A program made the translations under genes and the position numbers. This document shows positions 1 through 6,281 of a stretch of DNA of 6,916 nucleotides, one piece after another. This DNA comes from Thermoplasmata archaeon (GTDB taxonomy: Archaea > Thermoplasmatota > Thermoplasmata > Thermoplasmatales > Thermoplasmataceae): positions 1-6,916 of the forward strand of contig JAJZKX010000095.1 of the NCBI GenBank assembly GCA_021850745.1. The letters run 5' to 3'. Numbering within the stretch: the first letter of the stretch is position 1; each line of letters opens with the position of its first letter. The notes beneath the pieces are model-generated. The model ran no database searches. It had not been told where the DNA came from and was given only the letters and a program-made list of their open reading frames with translations.

Positions 1-630
1 TCCGTACCTCAGTTCCTTTCCGTTCATCCCTTTAAGGTAAAACCTGGAGGGCAGTGTGCCAAGAAGCTTGTCTGCAAGTGACCTGTATATGGCAATATCG
101 TAATCAGCCGCCCTGCCAAACGCCCTCAGGGCAAGCCTTTTCCTGGTCTCTAAGGAGACCTTGGAGTTCTGCAGAAGTTCCTTCTCAACCATTTCATACT
201 GGTCCGGGCTTGTGATGATGACTACATTCTCGAAGTTCTTTGCCGCGGCCCTTATAAGGGATATTCCTCCAATATCTATGTTCTCAATCATGCTTGAAAG
301 GTCGCCTGCCCTTGCCGCCTCCTCAAAAGGATAAAGGTTTGATATTACCATGTCGAATTCCGGAAAATTCCTTTCTGAAAGCTGCTTTTGAGCATTCTGA
401 TCCCTCTGAGAGAGGATGCCAGAAAAAATAGCCGGATGAAGGGTTTTTACCCTTCCGCCGAGAAGGTCCTCGAACCCGGTCAGGGCAGAAATATTGGTCG
501 CCTTCAATCCTGATTCGGTGATGTGCCTGTATGTTCCCCCGCTTGCATATACTTCCGTAACAAATTGTGATATGCCCTTCAGGAAGGCAGACAGGTTGGT
601 TTTGTCATGTACGCTGGCAAGAACTTTCAT
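1..630 (-). CDS. purH: Bifunctional AICAR formyltransferase / IMP cyclohydrolase, N-terminal part (partial, runs off the left edge)
   Basis: The product should catalyse the last two steps of purine synthesis: formylation of AICAR with 10-formyl-tetrahydrofolate, then ring closure to IMP, in the cytoplasm. The 210 visible codons (start MKVLASVHDK) cover the N-terminal MGS-like IMP cyclohydrolase domain. Recognisable signatures are GGT at residues 31-33, GGRVKTLHP at 58-66, SNLYPF at 97-102, NIDIGGISLIRAAAKN at 117-132 and ELRYG at 206-210, the beginning of the family's LRYGENPHQ motif, where the window cuts the gene. The formyltransferase domain lies outside. The ATG at 630-628 is the first possible start, because an in-frame stop lies four codons upstream (642-640). 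There is no Shine-Dalgarno site, so the mRNA may be leaderless. Many archaea use PurP and PurO for these steps instead. The LLGGRVKTLHPAIFSGIL stretch resembles the Thermotoga form more than the usual HPxxHxGIL form (from memory). Confidence 0.95.
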   Translation of the reverse strand, partial: MKVLASVHDKTNLSAFLKGISQFVTEVYASGGTYRHITESGLKATNISALTGFEDLLGGRVKTLHPAIFSGILSQRDQNAQKQLSERNFPEFDMVISNLYPFEEAARAGDLSSMIENIDIGGISLIRAAAKNFENVVIITSPDQYEMVEKELLQNSKVSLETRKRLALRAFGRAADYDIAIYRSLADKLLGTLPSRFYLKGMNGKELRYG

Positions 631-653
631 TATGATGGATTATGGCATTCATG

Positions 654-660
654 ATTAATT
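654..660 (-). promoter_or_regulatory. Candidate TATA box for purH
   Basis: On the minus strand an AATTAAT stretch is centred about 27 bases before the purH ATG. That is the distance expected if transcription starts at or next to the start codon, which fits the lack of a Shine-Dalgarno site. The match to an archaeal TATA consensus is only moderate, so this is a positional inference. Confidence 0.4.
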
Positions 661-689
661 CATTTGCATGTAATGCTTTTGAGTGTAGA

Positions 690-734
690 AATTACGTCCA
701 GTAATTATTACTGTTCTGGGAGTAATTTACTCCC
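690..734. promoter_or_regulatory. Candidate twin operator: two adjacent perfect palindromes between purH and metK
   Basis: Two perfect inverted repeats stand side by side. CAGTAAT-T-ATTACTG (699-713) has 7-bp arms around one base. GGGAGTAA-T-TTACTCCC (718-734) has 8-bp arms around one base. Their centres, 706 and 726, are 20 bp apart, about two helical turns, so dimeric proteins bound to each would lie on the same face of the DNA. Both are built from the half-site AGTAA/TTACT. A further half-site, AATTAC at 690-695, pairs with GTAATT at 701-706. The block lies upstream of the candidate TATA boxes of both divergent genes. A role as binding site for a regulator of metK, purH or both is inference; I do not recognise the motif as that of a named regulator. 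Confidence 0.55.
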
Positions 735-755
735 GCACAATACAAAACCTTTATG

Positions 756-767
756 TTAAATATAAAA
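756..767 (+). promoter_or_regulatory. TATA box of metK
   Basis: TTAAATATAAAA is a good archaeal TATA-type element, centred about 27 bases before the metK ATG at 790. A transcript starting about 25 bases downstream would begin at or just before the start codon. A purine-rich GGAAAGAGG (774-782) ends 7 bases before the ATG and could act as a Shine-Dalgarno site if transcription starts further upstream, for example from the TTTATG stretch at 750-755. The sequence alone does not decide between the two. Confidence 0.65.
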
Positions 768-789
768 TCACTCGGAAAGAGGCAATACA

Positions 790-1995
790 ATGGAAAGAAA
801 CATTGCGGTTGAACAAATCACGCAGACACCCACACACAAGAGAGAAATCGAGATCGTTGAAAGGAAGGGTATTGGACACCCTGACAGTGTTTCCGATGGA
901 ATTGCAGAATCAGTCAGCAGAGCATTGAGCAAGTATTACCTTAAGGAATATGGCAAGATTCTCCACCATAATACGGACCAGGTTGAGGTCGTAGGTGGCC
1001 AGTCCGCTCCAACATTCGGCGGAGGCAAGGTACTGGAACCAACCTACATCCTTCTGAGTGGAAGGGCAACCACAAAGGTCGGAAATGACAGGATCCCGTT
1101 CAAGTCCATAGCAATTAAGGCAACAAGAGATTACCTGAAGAGCAACTTCGAGCACCTCGACCTTGATGCAGACGTTATGATTGACTGCAGGATCGGGCAT
1201 GGCTCCGTAGACCTCACTGAGATTTACGATACAGCAAAGCTTAGGGCAAACGACACATCATTCGGTGTCGGATTTGCGCCCTACTCAGACACAGAGAAGC
1301 TCGTTTACGAGACAGAGAAGTATCTCAACAGCAGGGAATTCAAGAAGAAGCTCCCAGCAATCGGTTATGATATCAAGGTCATGGGATTCAGGCAGAAGGA
1401 CAGCATCAACCTTACAGTTGCTGCAGCCTATGTTGACAAGTTCGTCAAGGATGACCCCGAATACTTCTCAATAAAGGAGGAGCTCAGGGAACACATCACA
1501 AAGCATGCCACAAGCCTTACAGACAAGCCTGTTAAGATATTCATCAACACAGCTGATGAAGAAGACGGAAAAGGAACCGGCCACTACCTGACGGTAACCG
1601 GGTTGTCAATGGAAAACGGAGACGACGGTTCCGTAGGAAGAGGCAACAGGGTTACTGGCCTTATTACGCCATATAGGCCAATGAGCATGGAAGCAGCTGC
1701 AGGAAAGAACCCCGTCACCCATGTGGGAAAACTTTACAATGTGCTTTCAAACCTCATAGCACAGGATGTTGTGAAAGAGCACGGCAATGACGTTCAGGAA
1801 ATACACGTGAGGATCGTTTCCCAGATTGGAAGAAGGATAGATGACCCGCATGTGGCAAGCCTGCAGGTAATCTATGCAGACAACGTGGATCCATCAAAGC
1901 TGAAGAACAATATCAGAAGGATTGCAGACCAGAGGCTGGAAAACATCACTGAACTAACCAAGATGTTCACTGAAGGCACAGTTTCTGTCTTCTAA
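790..1995 (+). CDS. metK: S-adenosylmethionine synthetase, archaeal type
   Basis: The enzyme (methionine adenosyltransferase) makes S-adenosylmethionine from methionine and ATP, releasing phosphate and diphosphate. It supplies the methyl donor for RNA, protein and lipid modification in the cytoplasm. At 401 residues it has the full length of the archaeal family, which is very diverged from bacterial and eukaryotic MetK. Visible signatures are [18 protein letters not shown] (24-41), the glycine-rich [10 protein letters not shown] (71-80), RIGHGSVDL (134-142), [15 protein letters not shown] (157-171), [20 protein letters not shown] (268-287), [20 protein letters not shown] (296-315) and [14 protein letters not shown] (340-353). 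The GHPDS segment and the Gly/Asp-rich and lysine-bearing segments are nucleotide and metal-phosphate binding regions in this family. The ATG at 790 follows a good TATA box. The gene diverges from purH and ends 5 bases from the convergent acetyltransferase stop. No truncation or missing motif is seen. Confidence 0.97.
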   Translation: MERNIAVEQITQTPTHKREIEIVERKGIGHPDSVSDGIAESVSRALSKYYLKEYGKILHHNTDQVEVVGGQSAPTFGGGKVLEPTYILLSGRATTKVGNDRIPFKSIAIKATRDYLKSNFEHLDLDADVMIDCRIGHGSVDLTEIYDTAKLRANDTSFGVGFAPYSDTEKLVYETEKYLNSREFKKKLPAIGYDIKVMGFRQKDSINLTVAAAYVDKFVKDDPEYFSIKEELREHITKHATSLTDKPVKIFINTADEEDGKGTGHYLTVTGLSMENGDDGSVGRGNRVTGLITPYRPMSMEAAAGKNPVTHVGKLYNVLSNLIAQDVVKEHGNDVQEIHVRIVSQIGRRIDDPHVASLQVIYADNVDPSKLKNNIRRIADQRLENITELTKMFTEGTVSVF

Positions 1996-1996
1996 A

Positions 1997-2002
1997 TTTT
2001 TT
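1997..2002 (+). terminator. Oligo-T terminator after metK
   Basis: Six T residues begin one base after the metK stop codon, without a GC-rich hairpin. Archaeal RNA polymerase commonly stops at such runs. The run overlaps the stop codon of the convergent acetyltransferase gene (2001-2003). The opposite strand has no comparable T run here, so it would work for metK only. Confidence 0.55.
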
Positions 2003-2459
2003 AAATTATCTTCCACATTGTGAACGCATCGGATGCGTCGCTGTAATAGGCGCGCAGTCTTGATGTTATCACAAACCCGAATTTTTTGTAGAAATTGATT
2101 GCAGGGTCATTGTCGGTTTTAACTTCCAGCTTGAGGCTAATAAAGCCGCTCCTGCTGCAGTATTCAATAAAGTCCTGCATGAGCTTTTCCCCTATTCCCT
2201 GCCTCCTGTGGTGTTCATCTACCGCAAACATGAGGATCCTTGCCTCATTTGGGGTATTCCTTGCGCATATCATGAATGCAGCAATATTCCCGTCAATGGC
2301 ATAGACGCTGAAACCTTCAGGCCATGAATCATATAGGTCGAATATTAAGCTGGAGGTATAATACTCAGTAAGCGAGTGGCTCGCTATCTCCAGAATCCTG
2401 TCTATGTCATTCTTCTGGAACTGCCTTATTATTCCATATTGGGGGCTGTCAATGTGCAT
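2001..2459 (-). CDS. GNAT-family N-acetyltransferase, RimI/Ard1-like
   Basis: The protein should transfer an acetyl group from acetyl-CoA, most likely to protein N-termini. Its 152 residues form one GNAT domain: the N-terminal IRQFQKNDIDRI strand-helix (11-22), motif A with ILMFAVDEHHRRQGIGEKLM (75-94), where RRQGIG binds the CoA pyrophosphate, and motif B with LEVKTDNDPAINFYKKFGF (111-129). The C-terminal RAYYSDASDAFTMW (136-149) matches the YYxDGxDAxxM signature of Ard1/RimI alpha-amino acetyltransferases, with alanine where glycine is usual. That supports N-terminal acetylation over small-molecule acetylation, but the substrate is inferred. The ATG at 2459 leaves a complete domain and has no Shine-Dalgarno site. 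A TATA-like box lies 27-36 bases upstream, so the gene probably has its own promoter despite sharing strand with the CLC gene, which ends 59 bases away. Confidence 0.9.
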   Translation of the reverse strand: MHIDSPQYGIIRQFQKNDIDRILEIASHSLTEYYTSSLIFDLYDSWPEGFSVYAIDGNIAAFMICARNTPNEARILMFAVDEHHRRQGIGEKLMQDFIEYCSRSGFISLKLEVKTDNDPAINFYKKFGFVITSRLRAYYSDASDAFTMWKII

Positions 2460-2464
2460 TGATA

Positions 2465-2474
2465 TCTACGTAGA
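2465..2474. promoter_or_regulatory. 10-bp palindrome in the acetyltransferase promoter
   Basis: TCTACGTAGA is a perfect palindrome located 6-15 bases before the acetyltransferase ATG, between the candidate TATA box and the expected transcription start. Archaeal repressors often bind at this place. The palindrome is short and could be a chance occurrence. Confidence 0.25.
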
Positions 2475-2485
2475 GTGAACTTAGC

Positions 2486-2495
2486 ATTTTTAGTT
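2486..2495 (-). promoter_or_regulatory. Candidate TATA box of the acetyltransferase gene
   Basis: The minus strand reads AACTAAAAAT here, in the 59-base gap after the CLC stop codon. Its centre is about 31 bases from the ATG, predicting a leader of only a few bases, consistent with the absence of a Shine-Dalgarno site. It is a modest match to the consensus. Confidence 0.4.
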
Positions 2496-2512
2496 TTCTA
2501 CTAACTCATGCG

Positions 2513-2517
2513 AAAAA
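2513..2517 (-). terminator. Possible oligo-T terminator after the CLC gene
   Basis: The minus strand has five T residues starting one base after the CLC stop codon, with no hairpin. This could end CLC transcription before the acetyltransferase promoter. Five T residues is a weak signal, and partial read-through is likely. Confidence 0.35.
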
Positions 2518-2518
2518 G

Positions 2519-4351
2519 TTATGTCTGCTCCATCTGCCGGAGCTTCAATTTCCTGACTTCGCGGTTGTAGGCCTCCGCGACATCCGCGAAACCGATGGTC
2601 CCAAGAACCCTCTGCCTGTCGCTTGAATCCACTACCACAAGTTTTCCTGTTGATGTCCTGGTAAGCATGTCAAGGGCGATGTGGATATTCTCGTCCTGGG
2701 TTATGACCGCCACATCGGTTGCCATCACATCCCCTACTTTTGTCGTTGAAAGTGGCATGTCGGGCCTTATGTTCTCAATTGAAAGGGTTCCAAGGAGCCT
2801 GTGGTCCCTCTCGACAACAATGGCCTTTGTCTTTGTGGACCTTAGGAGTGAAATCACTTCATTGAGGTGCCTTTCCGGATCAGTTGAGGGATAGCTCGTG
2901 ACCATGGCATCATAAACTGAGACCTGGTCCATGACGGGCCTTTCATACTCGGTGCGGTGTGCTGGGGACGCTTCCCTGTTCTTGACCTGTGCCCTGTAAA
3001 TAGAGTACTTTGTCCCGGAAACATAGTATGAGGCGGTGGTTGCGAGCATAAGGGGCAGGAACAGCCCAAATCCCCCCGTCATTTCAGTTCCCATTATAAG
3101 GACGGAAATTGGTGCCTTGGAAATTCCTCCAAAGAACGATATCATGGTTACGATGGTCAACTCTGCCACATTAATGAACGGGAAAAATGGATGTACAATA
3201 ACTCCCATGGCGGCACCTAGGAATGCTCCAGTTACTATTCCGGGTGCGAAAACTCCTCCTGACCCTCCGGAGCCTATGGTCAATGAAGTTGCAATAATCT
3301 TGAGGAAGAAGAGAATGAGCAGCAAGTAAATTGGCAGCATGGCCAGGTTGGTGAAAACGGAAAGGTTCTGGTAGAAGATCAGCTGGACCCATCCATATCC
3401 CAGGCCAAGGATCTGGGGGAATTCCATTGCTATCAGGCCAACGAGGAGGCCCCCAATGGCTGGCCTGAAGTACTTTGGGATCCTGCCCAGCCGTAGGAAG
3501 AGGGATTGCACTCCGTAAAATGTCTTGACATAGAGAATCCCACCAAACCCTGCAACTATGCCTGCAACCAGGTACATGAGAAGTGCTTCAGGGTGTGAAA
3601 ATCCCAGGAAAGTGCTCCCCGGTATGGTGAAAAGTGGTTTGTAAGCGAATGGATATCCGAATATTGCATAGCCTGTGATTGAAGCAATGATGGAAGGAAT
3701 TAGTGCTTCCACTTCAAAATCCTGCCTGTAAAGAATTTCTGTGCTGAGCAGTGCGCCTCCTAGCGGAGCCATGAAAATGCTTCCTATTCCAGCTCCAATG
3801 CCTGCTGCCATGGCAATTCTCCTGTCATGGTCGGAAAGTTTCATAGCATCCGCAACAAAAGATCCGAAGCCTGCGGCTATCTGGGCTGTTGGCCCTTCCC
3901 TGCCTGCACTGCCTCCCGATCCGATGGTAATTGCAGATGCCACCAGCTTCACAAGCGGTATTCTTCGCCTTATCTTTCCATTGTTGTAGTGGAAGGCGCT
4001 GATGGCAGCATCGGTTCCATGCCCCTCTGCTTCAGGGGCAAACCTGTAGACAATGAAGCCTGAAATCAAGCCTCCCAGCACCGTTGAAACAGGGAGGAGA
4101 TATGGTCTGTAGCTGCCGAAGGAATATGTTGCAGTCTGTCCTGCGATTCCCTCAGTGGGCAGAACTAAGCCGGTTATATTGGTGAGTATGTACTTTGTTG
4201 CAAGGGCGATTGCCTCATAAAGCGCGAGGCTGCCGACTCCAGCAATAATGCCAATGAGGAGGCCTACAAGAACCCATTTCCCAACGGTTCCCCTGTTAAG
4301 CATCTGTCTAATGCTCTTTTTTAGCCTGTCATTGTCCTTAAATAGAGTCAA
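2519..4351 (-). CDS. CLC-family anion channel/transporter with C-terminal CBS pair
   Basis: This 610-residue membrane protein should move chloride or a related anion, as a channel or in exchange for protons. The hydrophobic CLC domain spans about residues 24-455. GSGGSAGREGPTAQI (144-158) carries the conserved GREGP with the gating glutamate E152. GSGGSGGVFAP (360-370) is the selectivity motif, and Y452 in KYSIYRAQ probably matches the anion-coordinating tyrosine near the end of the domain. The first anion motif, usually GSGIP, is GHGTD (110-114). After E205 (STEI) the position of the internal proton glutamate of E. coli ClC appears to be isoleucine. Residues 479-530 and 541-597 form two CBS domains (DAMVTSYPS..., DVMATDVAV...), which in this family bind adenine nucleotides and may couple transport to energy state. 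The start is uncertain: TTG at 4351 has a TATA box about 24 bases upstream, while the first in-frame ATG is codon 17 (4303-4301). An in-frame stop excludes longer forms. Confidence 0.93.
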   Translation of the reverse strand: MTLFKDNDRLKKSIRQMLNRGTVGKWVLVGLLIGIIAGVGSLALYEAIALATKYILTNITGLVLPTEGIAGQTATYSFGSYRPYLLPVSTVLGGLISGFIVYRFAPEAEGHGTDAAISAFHYNNGKIRRRIPLVKLVASAITIGSGGSAGREGPTAQIAAGFGSFVADAMKLSDHDRRIAMAAGIGAGIGSIFMAPLGGALLSTEILYRQDFEVEALIPSIIASITGYAIFGYPFAYKPLFTIPGSTFLGFSHPEALLMYLVAGIVAGFGGILYVKTFYGVQSLFLRLGRIPKYFRPAIGGLLVGLIAMEFPQILGLGYGWVQLIFYQNLSVFTNLAMLPIYLLLILFFLKIIATSLTIGSGGSGGVFAPGIVTGAFLGAAMGVIVHPFFPFINVAELTIVTMISFFGGISKAPISVLIMGTEMTGGFGLFLPLMLATTASYYVSGTKYSIYRAQVKNREASPAHRTEYERPVMDQVSVYDAMVTSYPSTDPERHLNEVISLLRSTKTKAIVVERDHRLLGTLSIENIRPDMPLSTTKVGDVMATDVAVITQDENIHIALDMLTRTSTGKLVVVDSSDRQRVLGTIGFADVAEAYNREVRKLKLRQMEQT

Positions 4352-4371
4352 CAGGATGGGATTTAAGCGTC

Positions 4372-4380
4372 ATATAAATT
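4372..4380 (-). promoter_or_regulatory. TATA box of the CLC gene
   Basis: The minus strand reads AATTTATAT in the 32-base gap between the helicase stop and the CLC start. Its centre lies about 25 bases from the TTG at 4351, so transcription would begin at or next to that codon. No oligo-T run separates it from the helicase gene, so CLC could also receive read-through transcription. Confidence 0.6.
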
Positions 4381-4383
4381 AGT

Positions 4384-6258
4384 TTACTGAGTGTGAGAAT
4401 TCCTTCGCATTTCAAAGAACTTTTTTGCATCACCCACAGGATCGCGGGAAAGCATGAGCTCAGGAATATATGGCCTGAAATACGCGGCCCTCCTGTCAAG
4501 TATGATCGCTGACCCAATGTCATCTGCGCTTCTGATGAGGCGGCCGATTGCCTGCCTCATTTTCACTATAACCGGGAAGGTAACCGCATATTCCCAGCCA
4601 TTCCTGTGGACATTCTCATAATAAGCAAAGAGTGCCTTGTGCTTTGCATCGGGCCGTGGATAAGGTATACCTGCAATCACAACAACCTCGAGCTGTTCTC
4701 CCGGGAAGTTCATTCCCTCGGATATCCTTCCGCCCATTACAGCCAAGAGCGGCGCCTTCCCTTTCCTGAATCTTTCAAGGAGGTTCATGAGGTCCTGCTG
4801 GCTGGTGTTCCTGGATTCCGCCATGAACGGGAAACTGAACCCCAGCTGTATTATCCTGTCCATGATGTTGTATGAGGTGAAGAAAACCACTGTCTTTCTT
4901 CCCACTTCCTCCACCACTGAGGAAATGATGTCCCTCAGTTTCCGGGCCTGCTCGTGGTCGAATTCGTCATACTTTGTTGAGATATCATCCAGGTACAGGA
5001 TCTGCCTGTGCTCTTCCGGGAAGATGCTGCTCATCTTCCTGGCAGGCAGATCTGAAAAGCCCGTTATATCTCTGTAAATCTTGAAGGGTTCAAGGGTTCC
5101 CGACATGTGGATTGTCTTTGATTTCCTCAGGGGTTCAAGTATCCCTCTGGGCTCCATGCAGAATGCCTCGACCTTTCCATCATCATCGTTGGATACTATG
5201 GCCACAAAGCTGTCATCCTCAGATTCCCTCCAAGTGAGCATCTTGCCTGAAAGTGCCAGGACATGGGATCGCGGGACCTTGCCCATGTCTTCCTTCTTCT
5301 GTGTTATCATCTCCCCGAATAGCGCAAATATGGAGGTATATGCCCAGAAATCCTCCATCGAAATCTTGGCTCCAATTGCAGCGTATTCAACGAAGTCCCT
5401 GAATTGTATCCTTGCTTCATCCCGTTGCTCGAGATGCTCCTCCCTGAGGTCTAGTATGGCGTTCCTGAGCATTTCGCAATAGTCCGTGGCCCTGAACCTT
5501 TCTGCAAGTTCGGAATCTCCAAATTCCTGCGACTCCTTTTCTGCAAACTCAATGTTCCTGAGAGTGATTTCGTAGGATGACAGCTCCCTTGCAAGGTCAG
5601 GAAGATTGTGCGCCTCGTCCATGACAACAACGAGATCTTCCCTGGCAACGCCCCAGCGCGAGAGAAACCTGTCTGCAATGAAGCTGTTCAGGAAATATGA
5701 GTAAGGTGCCACCACAACATCTGCGTTAGAGGCTGCAGCTTTCAGGGATTCATATGGGCACACCGTATTCTTAATGCCATATTCTAAGAACTTGTCAGCG
5801 TCAGGTATTTCTGAGAAAATCTTGTCCTGTGTGCTGTTTGCGTTCACCTTCTCATTGTAGAATCTGCACGCTTCCCTGTCCCCTTCCCTTACCTTCTTCT
5901 TCCTGCTGTTGCAGAACCTTGACAGGGAATCAGATGAAAAATCGGAACCCTCCTCCATTTCCATGTATAACGGGCAAAGGTTGTGCCTTCCCTGTATGGG
6001 GACGGCCTTTATCCTTTCCTTGCCGTTAATTTTCCGGAGTTCCTTCAGGACCTGCTCCTGCTGGGAATTGGTCCTCGTAAGGTAGAGAACTTTCTTTTTT
6101 GCATTGGAGGCATATTCAACTGCTGCACACAGCCCGGTGATGGTCTTGCCGGAACCGGTGGGGGCTTCTATGGCTACACCCTCATGCCCCTGGAGCTTGG
6201 AGATGATATAATCCACCAGACTGTCCTGGTATTGCCTTAACTCCCAGCTTTCACGCAA
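4384..6258 (-). CDS. xpd: XPD/Rad3-type iron-sulfur 5'-3' DNA helicase (DEAH, superfamily 2)
   Basis: The protein is an ATP-driven DNA helicase of the XPD family. In eukaryotes XPD opens DNA in nucleotide excision repair as part of TFIIH; the archaeal role is less clear. All helicase motifs are present in 624 residues: RQYQ near the N-terminus (8-11), Walker A APTGSGKT (32-39), motif Ia TRTNSQ (61-66), DEAH (214-217), SGTL (386-389), VVFFTSY (457-463), GGRISEGMNFPG (509-520) and QAIGRLIRS (569-577). Four cysteines, C95, C116, C131 and C167, are in the right place, between motifs Ia and II, to bind the 4Fe-4S cluster. Roughly residues 225-380 form the Arch domain. The sequence follows T. acidophilum XPD closely, as I remember it. 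The start is TTG at 6258: the minus-strand Shine-Dalgarno GGAGGAG (6263-6269) lies a few bases upstream, no in-frame ATG exists before residue 99, and the RQYQ motif follows directly. It lies 23 bases after the TPR gene, probably in one operon. Confidence 0.96.
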   Translation of the reverse strand: MRESWELRQYQDSLVDYIISKLQGHEGVAIEAPTGSGKTITGLCAAVEYASNAKKKVLYLTRTNSQQEQVLKELRKINGKERIKAVPIQGRHNLCPLYMEMEEGSDFSSDSLSRFCNSRKKKVREGDREACRFYNEKVNANSTQDKIFSEIPDADKFLEYGIKNTVCPYESLKAAASNADVVVAPYSYFLNSFIADRFLSRWGVAREDLVVVMDEAHNLPDLARELSSYEITLRNIEFAEKESQEFGDSELAERFRATDYCEMLRNAILDLREEHLEQRDEARIQFRDFVEYAAIGAKISMEDFWAYTSIFALFGEMITQKKEDMGKVPRSHVLALSGKMLTWRESEDDSFVAIVSNDDDGKVEAFCMEPRGILEPLRKSKTIHMSGTLEPFKIYRDITGFSDLPARKMSSIFPEEHRQILYLDDISTKYDEFDHEQARKLRDIISSVVEEVGRKTVVFFTSYNIMDRIIQLGFSFPFMAESRNTSQQDLMNLLERFRKGKAPLLAVMGGRISEGMNFPGEQLEVVVIAGIPYPRPDAKHKALFAYYENVHRNGWEYAVTFPVIVKMRQAIGRLIRSADDIGSAIILDRRAAYFRPYIPELMLSRDPVGDAKKFFEMRRNSHTQ

Positions 6259-6262
6259 AATG

Positions 6263-6269
6263 CTCCTCC
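6263..6269 (-). promoter_or_regulatory. Shine-Dalgarno site deciding the XPD start
   Basis: GGAGGAG on the minus strand ends 4 bases before the TTG at 6258; counted from GGAGG alone the gap is 6 bases. It is a near-perfect match to the anti-Shine-Dalgarno sequence of archaeal 16S rRNA. It supports initiation at TTG inside a polycistronic message with the TPR gene. The ATG at 6271-6269 within it is out of frame and stops after six codons. Confidence 0.75.
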
Positions 6270-6281
6270 ATTTCCAATGAA

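Noticed and set aside
666..676. GCAT-GTA-ATGC inverted repeat near the purH promoter
   Set aside because: Four-base arms are within chance expectation for an AT-rich spacer and do not match the AGTAA half-site arrangement.
699..734. The twin palindromes as a transcription terminator
   Set aside because: They lie between divergent genes upstream of both promoters, and no T run follows either of them.
735..789. SAM-responsive riboswitch before metK
   Set aside because: The TATA box at 756-767 leaves a leader of a few bases at most, too short for an aptamer; the palindromes lie upstream of the promoter and so are not in the metK mRNA.
3036..3989. Plus-strand open frames of 82-99 residues within the CLC gene (also 2595-2894 and 3827-4063)
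   Set aside because: They are antisense to a well-supported membrane protein gene, have proline/serine-rich or methionine-rich compositions typical of shadow frames, show no known domain, and lack promoters.
4338..4523. 61-residue minus-strand frame spanning the XPD end and CLC start
   Set aside because: It overlaps both genes out of frame, shows no domain, and its C-terminal part lies over the CLC TATA box.
5081..5482. 133-residue plus-strand open frame opposite the XPD gene
   Set aside because: It lies wholly antisense to the Arch domain region of XPD, is serine-rich with no recognisable motif, and has no promoter or ribosome site that I can see.
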